Source: Phycisphaeraceae bacterium D3-23 (GTDB lineage Bacteria; Planctomycetota; Phycisphaerae; Phycisphaerales; Phycisphaeraceae). Taken from it: a DNA stretch of 64,000 nt. Shown in pieces: positions 43,940 through 52,339 of this stretch; position 1 is the stretch's first letter; each line of letters starts with the position of its first letter. The notes under the pieces are model-generated. The model worked only from the letters and a program-made list of their open reading frames with translations. It made no database searches and was not told the DNA's origin. The stretch lies in NCBI GenBank assembly GCA_039555135.1, contig CP114179.1:2170001-2234000 (forward strand), given 5' to 3'. A program made the translations under genes and the position numbers.

Positions 43940-44840
43940 CGGTGTCTGCTTTCGGGGTGAGTTGTTCGTCGAGCTTTAGTTCGTGCTCGTGGTAGCGGAG
44001 GATGTCGTAGAGCTGCTCGCGCGTCTGCATCTTGTCGATCATGGCCCGCTGTGTGCCGTCGCGTCGCAGCGTGGTGTAGGTCTGCTCTGCGGCGAAGTTC
44101 ATCGCGCGGAAGGCGGTGAGCGGGTAGAGCGCGAGCGAGACGCCGGTGCTGCGCAGTTCGTCGATGGTGAAGCCCGGCGTCTTGCCGAACTCGGTGATGT
44201 TGGCGAGGACGGGCACGTTGACGGCAGCAACAAACCGCCGAAACTCCTCCAGCGTCGCTAGCGCCTCGGCGAAGATCATGTCCGCGCCGGCCTCGACGTA
44301 AGCTGTCGCACGCTCGATCGCGGCGTCGAGCCCTTCGACTGCGTGCGCATCGGTTCGGGCCATGACAACGAAGGCGGCGTTCTTGCGCGCTCGTACCGCG
44401 GTGCGGACGCGCTGGCACATAACCTCTGCGGGGACGAGTTGCTTGCCCGGCCGATGGCCGCAGCGTTTTTGTTCGACCTGGTCTTCGAGGTGCATGCCCG
44501 CGACGCCGGCGTCGATGAACGTGTTGGCGGTTTCGCCCGGGTCGTCGAACCCCGTGTCGGCATCGACCAGCAGCGGGAGGTCGGTCGCCTGCGTAATCCG
44601 CCGGGCGTCCTCCGCGACGTGGTCGAGGGTGGTGTAGCCCAGGTCCGGCCAGCCGAAGGAGGCATTGGCCACACCGGCGCCCGAGAGGTACAGCGCGGTG
44701 AACCCGGCCCGCTCGGCGAGGAGGGCGCAGTAGGCGTTGATGACGCCGGGCACCTGGAGGGGCTGCTCGTTGGTGAGCGCGTCGCGCAGGCGTTGGCCGG
44801 GGCTTGTTTCAGTGGCCGTGTTGTCGTCGCGTTGTGGCAT
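43932..44840 (-). CDS. prpB: Methylisocitrate lyase
   Basis: 302 aa. The isocitrate lyase superfamily core is visible: LLVDADTGFDDPGE (metal-binding Asp), GMHLEDQVEQKRCGHRPGK with catalytic Cys127 in KRCGH, and VVMARTDAHAVEG. PrpB splits 2-methylisocitrate into pyruvate and succinate, the last step of the methylcitrate cycle. First gene of the prp operon, divergent from the SDR gene across 95 bases. Length and motif place it with PrpB rather than the longer AceA. Confidence 0.92.
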   Translation of the reverse strand: MPQRDDNTATETSPGQRLRDALTNEQPLQVPGVINAYCALLAERAGFTALYLSGAGVANASFGWPDLGYTTLDHVAEDARRITQATDLPLLVDADTGFDDPGETANTFIDAGVAGMHLEDQVEQKRCGHRPGKQLVPAEVMCQRVRTAVRARKNAAFVVMARTDAHAVEGLDAAIERATAYVEAGADMIFAEALATLEEFRRFVAAVNVPVLANITEFGKTPGFTIDELRSTGVSLALYPLTAFRAMNFAAEQTYTTLRRDGTQRAMIDKMQTREQLYDILRYHEHELKLDEQLTPKADTDG

Positions 44841-44935
44841 AGGGGTGGGCCGTGCTACAGTTTAGCGGTGCGGCGGGCGTGTCCAGTGTGGCGCGTGGAT
44901 TCTGCGCTGAAAACACCAGAAATCGAGGGAGCGGT

Positions 44936-45709
44936 ATGCAGACACTGACCGGCAGCTACATCGTCACCGGCGGCGCGTCGGGGCTGGGCGCGGCGTGTAC
45001 CCAATCGCTCGCCGGGTTCGGCGCGAAGGTCGTGATCGCCGACCTGAACGAAGACGCAGGCACGGCCTTGGCCGACTCGCTCGAAGGCATGGCCCGGTTT
45101 GTGAAGGTCGATGTCACCGATGAAGTGCAGTGCCAGCACGCGGTTGACACAGCGGTTGAACTTTCTGACGGTGAAGGGCTGCGCGGGCTCGTCGGCTGCG
45201 CGGGGGTTGCGCCGTCGATGAAGGTCGTCGGCCGGGAGGGCCCGCACGACCTGGGTGTGTTCAGCAAGGCCGTGGGCGTCAACCTCATTGGGCTTTTCAA
45301 CATGCTCCGCCTGTGCGCCGCTGCGATGGTCGAGAATGAGCCCGACGCGCACGGCCAGCGCGGCGTCTTGATCAACACCGCCTCGATCGCCGCGCAGGAC
45401 GGGCAGATCGGCCAGTGCGCCTACGCCGCGAGCAAGGCGGGGGTCATCGGCCTCACGCTCCCCGCCGCGCGGGAGATGGCCCGGCACGGCGTCCGCGTCG
45501 TGACCATCGCCCCCGGCATTTTTGATACGGCCATGATGGCGGGCTTCTCCGACGAAGTCCGCGACGGGCTGGCGAAGCTCGTCCCCTTCCCGCCGCGGCT
45601 GGGCTCTCCCGAAGAGTTTGCGTCGCTGGTGCTGCATATCGTGGATAACCCGATGCTCAACGGCGAGACGATCCGATTGGATGGCGCGCTGCGGATGAGT
45701 GCGCGGTAG
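44936..45709 (+). CDS. SDR dehydrogenase, 3-hydroxyacyl-CoA dehydrogenase type 2-like
   Basis: 257 aa from ATG 44936, with GAGGGAG five bases ahead. TGGASGLG (11-18) binds NAD(P), and the catalytic Ser150, Tyr163 and Lys167 are in INTASIAAQDGQIGQCAYAA and the following SKAG. The INTASIAA and DGQIGQ(C/A)AY pattern and the tail MLNGETIRLDGALRM are typical of the HSD17B10-like enzymes that oxidise 2-methyl-3-hydroxybutyryl-CoA in isoleucine breakdown. Its placement next to prp genes and beside acyl-CoA dehydrogenase fits that pathway. Confidence 0.85.
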   Translation: MQTLTGSYIVTGGASGLGAACTQSLAGFGAKVVIADLNEDAGTALADSLEGMARFVKVDVTDEVQCQHAVDTAVELSDGEGLRGLVGCAGVAPSMKVVGREGPHDLGVFSKAVGVNLIGLFNMLRLCAAAMVENEPDAHGQRGVLINTASIAAQDGQIGQCAYAASKAGVIGLTLPAAREMARHGVRVVTIAPGIFDTAMMAGFSDEVRDGLAKLVPFPPRLGSPEEFASLVLHIVDNPMLNGETIRLDGALRMSAR

Positions 45710-45760
45710 GGATTGACGGACCACGAAGCGTAAGCGAGTGACCACGAAGTTCTTCGCGCG

Positions 45761-45867
45761 GGTGCCACACAACTGCCCGGTCCGCCGGGCTGCTGTGTGC
45801 GTAGCATCCAACCGCCTTGTTCCAATCGCACACAGCAGACCCACGGACGGGCCAGTTGTGTGGCGCC
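45761..45867. repeat. Intergenic cruciform element between convergent genes
   Basis: Two nested arms: 45761-45778 pairs with 45849-45867 (near perfect, with a one-base bulge), and CTGCTGTGTGCG (45790-45801) pairs perfectly with 45827-45838. It sits between the convergent SDR and acyl-CoA dehydrogenase genes, where it could act as a two-way terminator, although no T-tract follows. Confidence 0.75.
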
Positions 45868-45891
45868 TGCCACATGGCCGTAATCGCCGCC

Positions 45892-47754
45892 CTACTTCTT
45901 CTCATGCCCCAGCGCGTCCCGCGCCGCGGCGAGGCAGTTGTCGTCATCGTTGTCCGTCAGCCCGGCGAACAACTGGGCACAGCGCCGCTGCGACGCGTCG
46001 AGGAAGTACCGCGCCGCCGGGTTGAACTTCGCGACCGAGCCCGCGCCGCTGCCCGCCATCTCGCTGTCGAGTCGGCTGAGCACACACGCTTGGGCGAGCA
46101 GCTCCATGCTCAGGTCGGCGATCCGGCCGAGGACGAGCTGGCGGTCGAGGATGTCCTCGCCGTGCTTGACCATCATGTGCTTGGTCTTGCGGTCGAACTT
46201 CGCGATGAGTCGCGAGAGCTTGCTCGCGTCCCGCGCCAGCGCGCCGTGCTTCACCGGCACTTCCGGCGGCGCGACAAAGCCCTTGAGCCGGCCGCCGGTG
46301 AAGGCGATGCCTTTGCCCACGCCGGAGAAGACGTTCTTCTTGAGCCCGGCCAAAATCGCGAGCATGTCCTCGCCCGGGCCGCGCATCCCGACCAGGGCGA
46401 TGAACGCGCGGAGCACGTCGTTCGCGCCTTCGCCGATCTGGTTGATGCGGGCGTCGCGGAACATGCGCTCGATGGGGATGTCGCAGAAGTAGGCCGCCCC
46501 GCCGTAGATCTGGAACGTGTCGTGGATCATGTTCCACAAGAGCTCGGTCGAGTAGACCTTGAGCATCGCGGTCTCGAGCATGTAGTCCTCGAGCCCGCGG
46601 TCGATGAGTCCGGCCGTGACGTAGGTCATGGCCTCCATCGCGTAGGCGTGGGCGGTCATGTACGCGATTTTTTCCTGGACCAGCTCGAACTCGCCGAGCG
46701 TCTGCTTGAACTGGACGCGCTTGTTGGCGTGCTCGGTCGCGAGTTTGATGCAGGTCTTGGCCGCGCCGGTGCATGACGCGCCGAAAGTCGTTCGGCCAAA
46801 GTCGAGTACGGTGAGCGCGACGCGGAGCCCCTTGTTGTACGGGCCGAGGATGTTTTCCTTGGGCACCTTCACACCGTTGAGTTTGAAGTGGCCGGTGGCG
46901 GTGCCGCGGATGCCCATCTTTTCCATGCGTGCGTCGACGACTTCGAAGCCCTCCATGTCGGGCGTGACGAGGAAGGCGCTGATCTTGGTTTCTTCCTTGC
47001 CGGGGACCGGCGTGCGGGCCATGACCATGAGGACCTGCGCGATGCCGCCGTTGGTGATGTAGTGCTTCTCGCCGGTGAGTGTATAGTGGCTGCCGTCCTC
47101 GGACGGCACGGCCATGGTCTGCACACCGCCGGCGTCCGACCCGGCGCAGGGCTCGGTGAGCGCAAACGCGGCGAGCGCCTCGCCCGTCATCAGCGGCGGG
47201 ATCCACTTGGCTTTTTGCTCGTCGGTGCCGAAGAGCAGCAGCCCGCGGATGCCGATGGAGTGGTGGGCGTTGACGAACACGGCCGTGGACGAGCACGCCC
47301 CGCCGAGCACTTCGAGGATCTGGCAATACTGGCGCTGGTTGAACGCCTGGCCGCCGAGTTCTTTGGGCGCGGTCTGGCCGAGCACGCCGAGTTCGGCCAG
47401 CCGCTTGATGGTTTCCGTGGGGATGTCGGCGTTGCGGTCGATCGCGTCGGGGTCGAGCTCGTTCTCGACAAAGTCGCGCAGCTCGGCGACGGACTTGTCG
47501 GCCTCTTGCTGCTGGTCCTCGGGCAGCTTGGGGTACGGGAACACCCAGTCGTGCACGAGCTGGCCGAAGAACAGCCCTTTGGCGAGGCCGAGCTTCTCGG
47601 GGCCTTCGGACAGCAGCTCCTCGGCCTCCTTCTTCTGCTGCTCGCGGTCGGCGGCTTTCTCCTCGACGGTGGTCGAGGCGACCTGCTCGGGCGCGTCGGC
47701 GGCCTGGGTCTTCTCGTCGGGGGATTCGGGGGTCTTGGTGTCGGTGGTGGTCAT
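45892..47754 (-). CDS. Acyl-CoA dehydrogenase, VLCAD/ACAD9-like
   Basis: 620 aa; ATG 47754 with AAGGAA upstream. A charged N-terminal extension of about 60 residues precedes the FAD-dependent core: FALTEPCAGSDAGG, GEKHYITNGGIAQVLM, and QIYGGAAYFCDIPIERMFRD. The catalytic Glu is in INQIGEGANDVLRAF (about residue 443), the position used by VLCAD and ACAD9. The C-terminal 170-residue extension also matches that subgroup. It oxidises acyl-CoA to enoyl-CoA. Chain-length preference is uncertain; the subgroup suggests long-chain, while neighbours suggest branched-chain. Confidence 0.9.
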   Translation of the reverse strand: MTTTDTKTPESPDEKTQAADAPEQVASTTVEEKAADREQQKKEAEELLSEGPEKLGLAKGLFFGQLVHDWVFPYPKLPEDQQQEADKSVAELRDFVENELDPDAIDRNADIPTETIKRLAELGVLGQTAPKELGGQAFNQRQYCQILEVLGGACSSTAVFVNAHHSIGIRGLLLFGTDEQKAKWIPPLMTGEALAAFALTEPCAGSDAGGVQTMAVPSEDGSHYTLTGEKHYITNGGIAQVLMVMARTPVPGKEETKISAFLVTPDMEGFEVVDARMEKMGIRGTATGHFKLNGVKVPKENILGPYNKGLRVALTVLDFGRTTFGASCTGAAKTCIKLATEHANKRVQFKQTLGEFELVQEKIAYMTAHAYAMEAMTYVTAGLIDRGLEDYMLETAMLKVYSTELLWNMIHDTFQIYGGAAYFCDIPIERMFRDARINQIGEGANDVLRAFIALVGMRGPGEDMLAILAGLKKNVFSGVGKGIAFTGGRLKGFVAPPEVPVKHGALARDASKLSRLIAKFDRKTKHMMVKHGEDILDRQLVLGRIADLSMELLAQACVLSRLDSEMAGSGAGSVAKFNPAARYFLDASQRRCAQLFAGLTDNDDDNCLAAARDALGHEKK

Positions 47755-47778
47755 GGGAGTTCCTTCTTCTTGGGTGGC

Positions 47779-48552
47779 TTATTGAGTCCGCCAGCTGGGT
47801 TCGCGTTTTTCGAGGAACGCCGCGAGCCCTTCCGCGGCTTCGGGGGATTGTCGGGCCTGCATGTGGTCCGCCAGCGCCGCGTCGAGGTCGGCGTCGAGGT
47901 CGCCGGGCGCGGTGCGGTCGATGACACGCTTGGTGCGCTGCTGCGCGCCTGGCGCGGCCTGGAGCAGGTCGGTGAGCAGGACGGTCATCTCGGCGTCGAG
48001 TTCGATGGGCGAGACGGCACGGTTGACGAGGTGGAGTGACATCGCGCGCTTCGCGTCGATCAGGTTGCCGGTGAGCATGAGCTCGGAGACCGCACGAACG
48101 GGGGCCTGGCGGACGACGAAGTGCATGATGAGCCCGGCGACGAGCCCGCGGTGGACCTCGGGGTAGCCGACTTTCGCGTCCTCGGCGGCGACGATGAGGT
48201 CGCACGCGGCCATGAGCCCCGCGCCGCCCGCGATCGCCGCGCCGTGGACCCGGGCGACCGTGACCAGCCGGGAGCGTGCCACTGTCTTCAGCGCGTCGGC
48301 GACCGCGTGGGCGGATCGGTGGGCGCGATCGGCGTCGGTCGCCTCGGCCAGGTCCATCCCGGCGCAGAACACCTTGCCCGCGCCGCGGATCACGAGCACG
48401 CGGTTGTCGGCTTCTGCCTCGGCTGCGCGCACCTGCGCGATGAGTTCTTCGAGCAGCGGCACGTTCAGCGCGTTGCGCTTGTCGGGGCGGTTGAGCGTGA
48501 GCTCGACGACACCGGGCCGGGGGTTTTCAACGAGCACGAGCGGTTCGCTCAC
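47779..48552 (-). CDS. Enoyl-CoA hydratase/isomerase
   Basis: 257 aa from GTG 48552, with GGAG nine bases upstream; the longer frame from ATG 48705 runs through an inverted repeat and is not protein-like. LTLNRPDKRNALNVPLLEEL, GAGKVFCAGMDLAEA (oxyanion hole) and GAAIAGGAGLMAACDLI are standard crotonase motifs, and YPEVHRGLVAGLI includes one catalytic Glu. It hydrates enoyl-CoA during beta-oxidation. It lies 24 bases upstream of the acyl-CoA dehydrogenase gene, same strand. Confidence 0.88.
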   Translation of the reverse strand: MSEPLVLVENPRPGVVELTLNRPDKRNALNVPLLEELIAQVRAAEAEADNRVLVIRGAGKVFCAGMDLAEATDADRAHRSAHAVADALKTVARSRLVTVARVHGAAIAGGAGLMAACDLIVAAEDAKVGYPEVHRGLVAGLIMHFVVRQAPVRAVSELMLTGNLIDAKRAMSLHLVNRAVSPIELDAEMTVLLTDLLQAAPGAQQRTKRVIDRTAPGDLDADLDAALADHMQARQSPEAAEGLAAFLEKREPSWRTQ

Positions 48553-48574
48553 GACGCGGGCTCCGGGGAGGGGG

Positions 48575-48699
48575 AAGTGGCCAAGCGGTCCAGTGGCCAG
48601 GTGATCTAGTGCCGGGAAGGCGGGCGTGCCGGGGGTCATGCTAGGAACGGGAAGCCGGTTGGTCTCACAACGCTTGGCCACTGGACCACTCGGCCACTC
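48575..48699. repeat. Intergenic inverted repeat between hydratase and carboxylase genes
   Basis: The 25 bases at 48575-48599 pair with 48675-48699 at 22 of 25 positions. Both arms are built from the word TGGCCA(C/A). The loop is 75 bases. The element lies between co-directional genes, close to the hydratase ribosome site. Confidence 0.75.
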
Positions 48700-48711
48700 G
48701 ACCACATCCCC

Positions 48712-50445
48712 CTACGTCTGCAGCACCCCTGCGCGGAACCCGCCGGCGGGCGCGGGCCGAGTGACAGTCGCGAGGGCCTGGATCAACACATCGCGGGTCG
48801 TGTGCGGGGCGATGATGCCGTCCACCCAGCCGCGGGCGGCGCCGTAGCGGATGTCGGTCTTGTGTTCGTAGGCGGCTTCGATCTTTTCGCGCAGCTCGTT
48901 CTGTGCTTTTTCATCAAGCTCTTCGCCGCGGCGTGCCGCCTGTCGCGACTCGATCTGGAGGATCACCTTCGCCGCCTGCGCCCCGCCCATCACCGCGTAC
49001 TGCGCGTTGGGCCAGGCGAAGATCATGCGTGGGTCAAAGCCCTTGCCGCACATCGCGTAGTTGCCCGCGCCGAACGAGCCGTTGGTGATGACCGTGATCT
49101 TGGGCGACTCGGTATTGCTCACCGCGCTGACGAGCTTCGCGCCGCTGCGGATGATGCCGGACTGCTCGGCATCGCGCCCGACCATGAATCCGCGCACGTC
49201 CTGGAAGAAGATCAGCGGCAGCTTGGTCTGTCCGCAGTCCATGATGAACCGCGCGGCCTTGTCGGCCGAGTCCGCGTAGATCACCCCGCCCATCTGCACT
49301 GGGCCGCGCGCGGGCTTCACCTGCACCCGCTGGTTCGCGACAATGCCGACGGGTCGCCCGCCGATGTCGGCATAGGCACACACGATTGTCTTGCCGAAGT
49401 CCGGCCGATACTCATCGACCGACCCGGCATCGACGACACACGCCAAGAGGTCGTGGACGTCGTACAGCTTGTGCCCGGCCACATCGACTAGGTCGTAGAG
49501 TGCTTCGGGGTCTTTCGACGGGCCGACGGACTGCTTCTTCCTGCCGCCCGCAGTCTTCGTCGCTTTCTTCGCGGGCGCGGTGGAGGTCTCTTCGGGCAGC
49601 GCGGCGGGCGGGTCTTCGGGCAAGCGTTTGACCAGCGAGCGCAGGCGTTTGAGACAGGACGGGTCGTCCTTCTCGTGGAAGTCGATCGAGCCGGAGATCG
49701 TGGCGTGCATCGTCGCGCCGCCGAGCTCTTCTTCGCCCAGGTCCTGGCCGATCGCGGCCTTGACCAGCGCGGGCCCGGCGAGGTAGAGCGAGCTGCCTTC
49801 GGTCATCAAGATCTTGTCGCACAGCATCGGCAGGTAGGCACCGCCAGCGATGCAAGCGCCCATGATCGCGGCGATCTGTGGCAAGCCCGACGCACTGAAC
49901 ACCGCGTTGTTGCGGAAGATCGCGCCGAAGTCGTCGTCGTCCGGAAAGATCTCGTCTTGCAGCGGGAGGAACACGCCCGACGAGTCGACGAGGTACAGCA
50001 GCGGCAGCCCGTTCTGGAACGCGATCCGCTGCGCCCGCAAAACCTTCTTCACCGTCTGCGGGAAGAACGCCCCGGCCTTTACTGTCGCGTCGTTCGCGAC
50101 AATCATGCACCGCCGGCCCGACACGATGCCGATCCCCGTCAAAACGCCGGCCGCGGGGACCTTGCCCCACTCCTCGTACATCTCGTAACCCGCCCAGAGC
50201 CCGATCTCCAGCCAGGGCGAATCTTCATCGAGCAGCTTTTCGATCCGGTCGCGAGCGACCAGGCGGCCTAGTCTTTCTTGACGTGCTCGGCCCGACGCGC
50301 CGCCGCCCTCGCGCAGCACGGCCTCCTGCGCCTGGACCTGCACCGTGAGGTCGCGGAGACTGTCTGTCGATGCGGCGGATCGGGCGGCCATGGCGGGGTT
50401 CCGAGCGGATGGGCCGACCCCGCGAACGCTGCGGGGGGATTGCAT
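48712..50445 (-). CDS. Acyl-CoA carboxylase beta subunit (carboxyltransferase)
   Basis: 577 aa if it starts at ATG 50445; ATG 50391 (MAARSAASTDSL) is as likely. Carboxyltransferase features: LPLLYLVDSSGVFLPLQDE, QIAAIMGACIAGGAYLP, LYLAGPALVKAAIGQDLGEE and FGAGNYAMCGKGFDPR. These match methylcrotonyl-CoA carboxylase beta chains well, propionyl-CoA carboxylase less so. An insertion rich in Lys and Ala (about residues 300-325) separates the two halves and is not usual. The biotin-carboxylase alpha chain is absent from the window. Same strand as the hydratase and dehydrogenase genes. Confidence 0.85.
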   Translation of the reverse strand: MQSPRSVRGVGPSARNPAMAARSAASTDSLRDLTVQVQAQEAVLREGGGASGRARQERLGRLVARDRIEKLLDEDSPWLEIGLWAGYEMYEEWGKVPAAGVLTGIGIVSGRRCMIVANDATVKAGAFFPQTVKKVLRAQRIAFQNGLPLLYLVDSSGVFLPLQDEIFPDDDDFGAIFRNNAVFSASGLPQIAAIMGACIAGGAYLPMLCDKILMTEGSSLYLAGPALVKAAIGQDLGEEELGGATMHATISGSIDFHEKDDPSCLKRLRSLVKRLPEDPPAALPEETSTAPAKKATKTAGGRKKQSVGPSKDPEALYDLVDVAGHKLYDVHDLLACVVDAGSVDEYRPDFGKTIVCAYADIGGRPVGIVANQRVQVKPARGPVQMGGVIYADSADKAARFIMDCGQTKLPLIFFQDVRGFMVGRDAEQSGIIRSGAKLVSAVSNTESPKITVITNGSFGAGNYAMCGKGFDPRMIFAWPNAQYAVMGGAQAAKVILQIESRQAARRGEELDEKAQNELREKIEAAYEHKTDIRYGAARGWVDGIIAPHTTRDVLIQALATVTRPAPAGGFRAGVLQT

Positions 50446-50503
50446 TACGATAGCGGAAATCCCTTAGCGATGGTGGCCTTGGGCCCCGAAGATGGAGTGT
50501 GCG

Positions 50504-51352
50504 ATGAGCGACAAGTTAGTGACATGGCGGCGGGCCGAGGACGGCGCGGCCGAGGTGGTGTTCGATGCCCCGGGTCGGCCGGTGAACGTGCTGCGGGCCG
50601 AGGTGTTTGCACAGGTCGATGCGGCGCTGGACGCGATTGAATCACTCGCGGATTCCGTGTCCCAAATCAGGTTCGTGTCGGGCAAGCCCGGGACGTTTAT
50701 CGCAGGGGCGGACCTTAAAGTGATCCGCGACGCGTCGGACGAAGAACTGGATGCGGTCTTGAAGCAGGGGCAAGTGTTGCTCGACCGTGTGGCCGGGCTG
50801 TCGGTGCAGACGTTCGCGCTGGTGAACGGCGCGGCGTTGGGTGGCGGGCTGGAGGTCGCGCTGGCGTGTGATGCACGGGTGGTTGCGGCGGGTGAGAAGC
50901 CGATCATCGGGCTGCCGGAGATCGGGCTGGGCCTGGTACCTGGCTGGGGCGGGACGGTCCGGCTGGTGGAGCGGCTGGGTGTGCATACGGCGCTGCCGAT
51001 GCTCCTGGCGGGCAAGGTCGTGACACCCTCCGAGGCGATGGAGCTGGGTTTGGCGGATGCTGTGGTGCCCGAGCCCGTGCTGGCCCAGGCGGGGGCATCG
51101 GTCGTGCCTGCGTCGCCGGTCGAATCGGACGGCTGGGCGGCAGTGTTGGAGCACGCGCGCGGCGGGCTGTCTTCGCTGGACCCGCTCCAACAGCCCGCGG
51201 GGTCTGCGATGCTCGACACGGTCGAGGCCGGGCTGCGCGACGGCCGACAGGCGGGGCTCGATATGGAACGCCGGTCGCTTGTTGCGCTGCGCAACACGGA
51301 CGAGGGGCGGGAACTCATCGGCCGGTTCTTCAATCGCAAGAAAAAGGCGTAG
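50504..51352 (+). CDS. Enoyl-CoA hydratase (FadJ N-terminal-like)
   Basis: 282 aa from ATG 50504, with GGAG six bases ahead; ATG 50492 lacks a ribosome site. GKPGTFIAGADLKVI and NGAALGGGLEVALACDARV are crotonase oxyanion-hole motifs, and LPEIGLGLVPGWGGTVRL carries the catalytic Glu and matches the hydratase half of multifunctional FadB/FadJ. The C-terminal dehydrogenase half is missing, so it is a stand-alone hydratase. Divergent from the carboxylase, and two bases upstream of the RNA methyltransferase gene. Confidence 0.85.
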   Translation: MSDKLVTWRRAEDGAAEVVFDAPGRPVNVLRAEVFAQVDAALDAIESLADSVSQIRFVSGKPGTFIAGADLKVIRDASDEELDAVLKQGQVLLDRVAGLSVQTFALVNGAALGGGLEVALACDARVVAAGEKPIIGLPEIGLGLVPGWGGTVRLVERLGVHTALPMLLAGKVVTPSEAMELGLADAVVPEPVLAQAGASVVPASPVESDGWAAVLEHARGGLSSLDPLQQPAGSAMLDTVEAGLRDGRQAGLDMERRSLVALRNTDEGRELIGRFFNRKKKA

Positions 51353-51354
51353 CG

Positions 51355-52314
51355 GTGGTCGAGCACGCTTGTGAACCGGGGCTTCCTGTGGCGTTTGTCG
51401 ATCGGCTGCGTGAGACGCTGCCGGCCGCGCTGTTCGACGCGGCGCTGGCGAGCTTCGATGTCGAGAAGCCCACGGCCTTCCGGGTGAATACCCTCAAGAC
51501 ACGGCCGGGCGAAGCCGCCGCCTTGCTGCGTGACGCGGGCCTGACGCCGAGGTCGGTGCCGGGGATCGACACGGCGTTTACCGTGCCGCCCGAGCAGCGC
51601 GGCGCGTTGACGTCGTCTCCGCTGGCGACGGACGGGCGCATCTATATCCAGGGCATCGCGAGCATGCTCGCCCCGCTGGCGCTCGATGCGCAGCCGGGCG
51701 AATCGGTGCTGGACCTGTGCGCTGCGCCTGGCGGTAAAACGCTGATGTTGGCGGCGATGATGCAGAACACCGGCACACTCAACGCTGTCGAGCCGGGTAA
51801 GACGCGGTTCTTCAAGCTGCGTGCGAACCTGGAACGCGGCGGCGCGGCGATGGTCAAGACCTACCACACCGACGGCCGATCGGTCGGCCGGAAAACACCC
51901 GACCGCTTTGACCGCATCCTTGTCGATGCGCCGTGCGCCGGTGAGGCGATGTTCACGACGCGTGACCCGGCGAGCTATGCGGACTGGAGCGAGAAAAAGG
52001 TTCAGCGGTGCGCGCGGCTTCAGAAGTCGTTGCTGCGCTCGGCGCTGTCGGCGGTGAGGCCCGGGGGGGTGGTGTTGTACTGCACCTGCTCGATGTCGGT
52101 CGCTGAGAACGAGCAGGTCGTCGCACACACGTTGGGCAAACTGGGCGATACGGTGGTCGTTGGGGCGCTGTCCGAGTTACCGGCGACGACGATGCCGGCA
52201 TTGACGCGGTGGCGCGGCAAGGCGATGCCGGAGGCGGTCGGCCGCGCGGTGCGCGTGTTGCCAACGGCGACGCACGATGCGTTTTTTCTGGCGCTGCTAC
52301 GTCGGGTTGCTTGA
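51355..52314 (+). CDS. RsmB/NOP-family RNA m5C methyltransferase
   Basis: 319 aa with GTG start two bases after the hydratase stop. VLDLCAAPGGKT is the SAM-binding motif, ILVDAPCAGEAMF has the motif IV Cys, and VLYCTCSMSVAENE has the catalytic motif VI Cys, the two-cysteine arrangement of m5C RNA methyltransferases. No N-terminal NusB-like domain is present, so it is closer to short archaeal-type and RsmF-like proteins. The target, rRNA or tRNA, is not evident. A metabolic link to the hydratase is unlikely; they may simply share a transcript. Confidence 0.88.
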   Translation: MVEHACEPGLPVAFVDRLRETLPAALFDAALASFDVEKPTAFRVNTLKTRPGEAAALLRDAGLTPRSVPGIDTAFTVPPEQRGALTSSPLATDGRIYIQGIASMLAPLALDAQPGESVLDLCAAPGGKTLMLAAMMQNTGTLNAVEPGKTRFFKLRANLERGGAAMVKTYHTDGRSVGRKTPDRFDRILVDAPCAGEAMFTTRDPASYADWSEKKVQRCARLQKSLLRSALSAVRPGGVVLYCTCSMSVAENEQVVAHTLGKLGDTVVVGALSELPATTMPALTRWRGKAMPEAVGRAVRVLPTATHDAFFLALLRRVA

Positions 52315-52339
52315 GAGATCAATCGTGACACGTTGGCGG

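Noticed and set aside
45944-48205. A 753-codon minus-strand frame over the acyl-CoA dehydrogenase
   Set aside because: It is a second frame of the same DNA, highly Arg-rich, with none of the dehydrogenase motifs that are clear in the 620-aa frame.
50464-52128. A 554-codon minus-strand frame over the hydratase and RNA methyltransferase
   Set aside because: Antisense shadow with Ser/Arg-rich low-complexity sequence.
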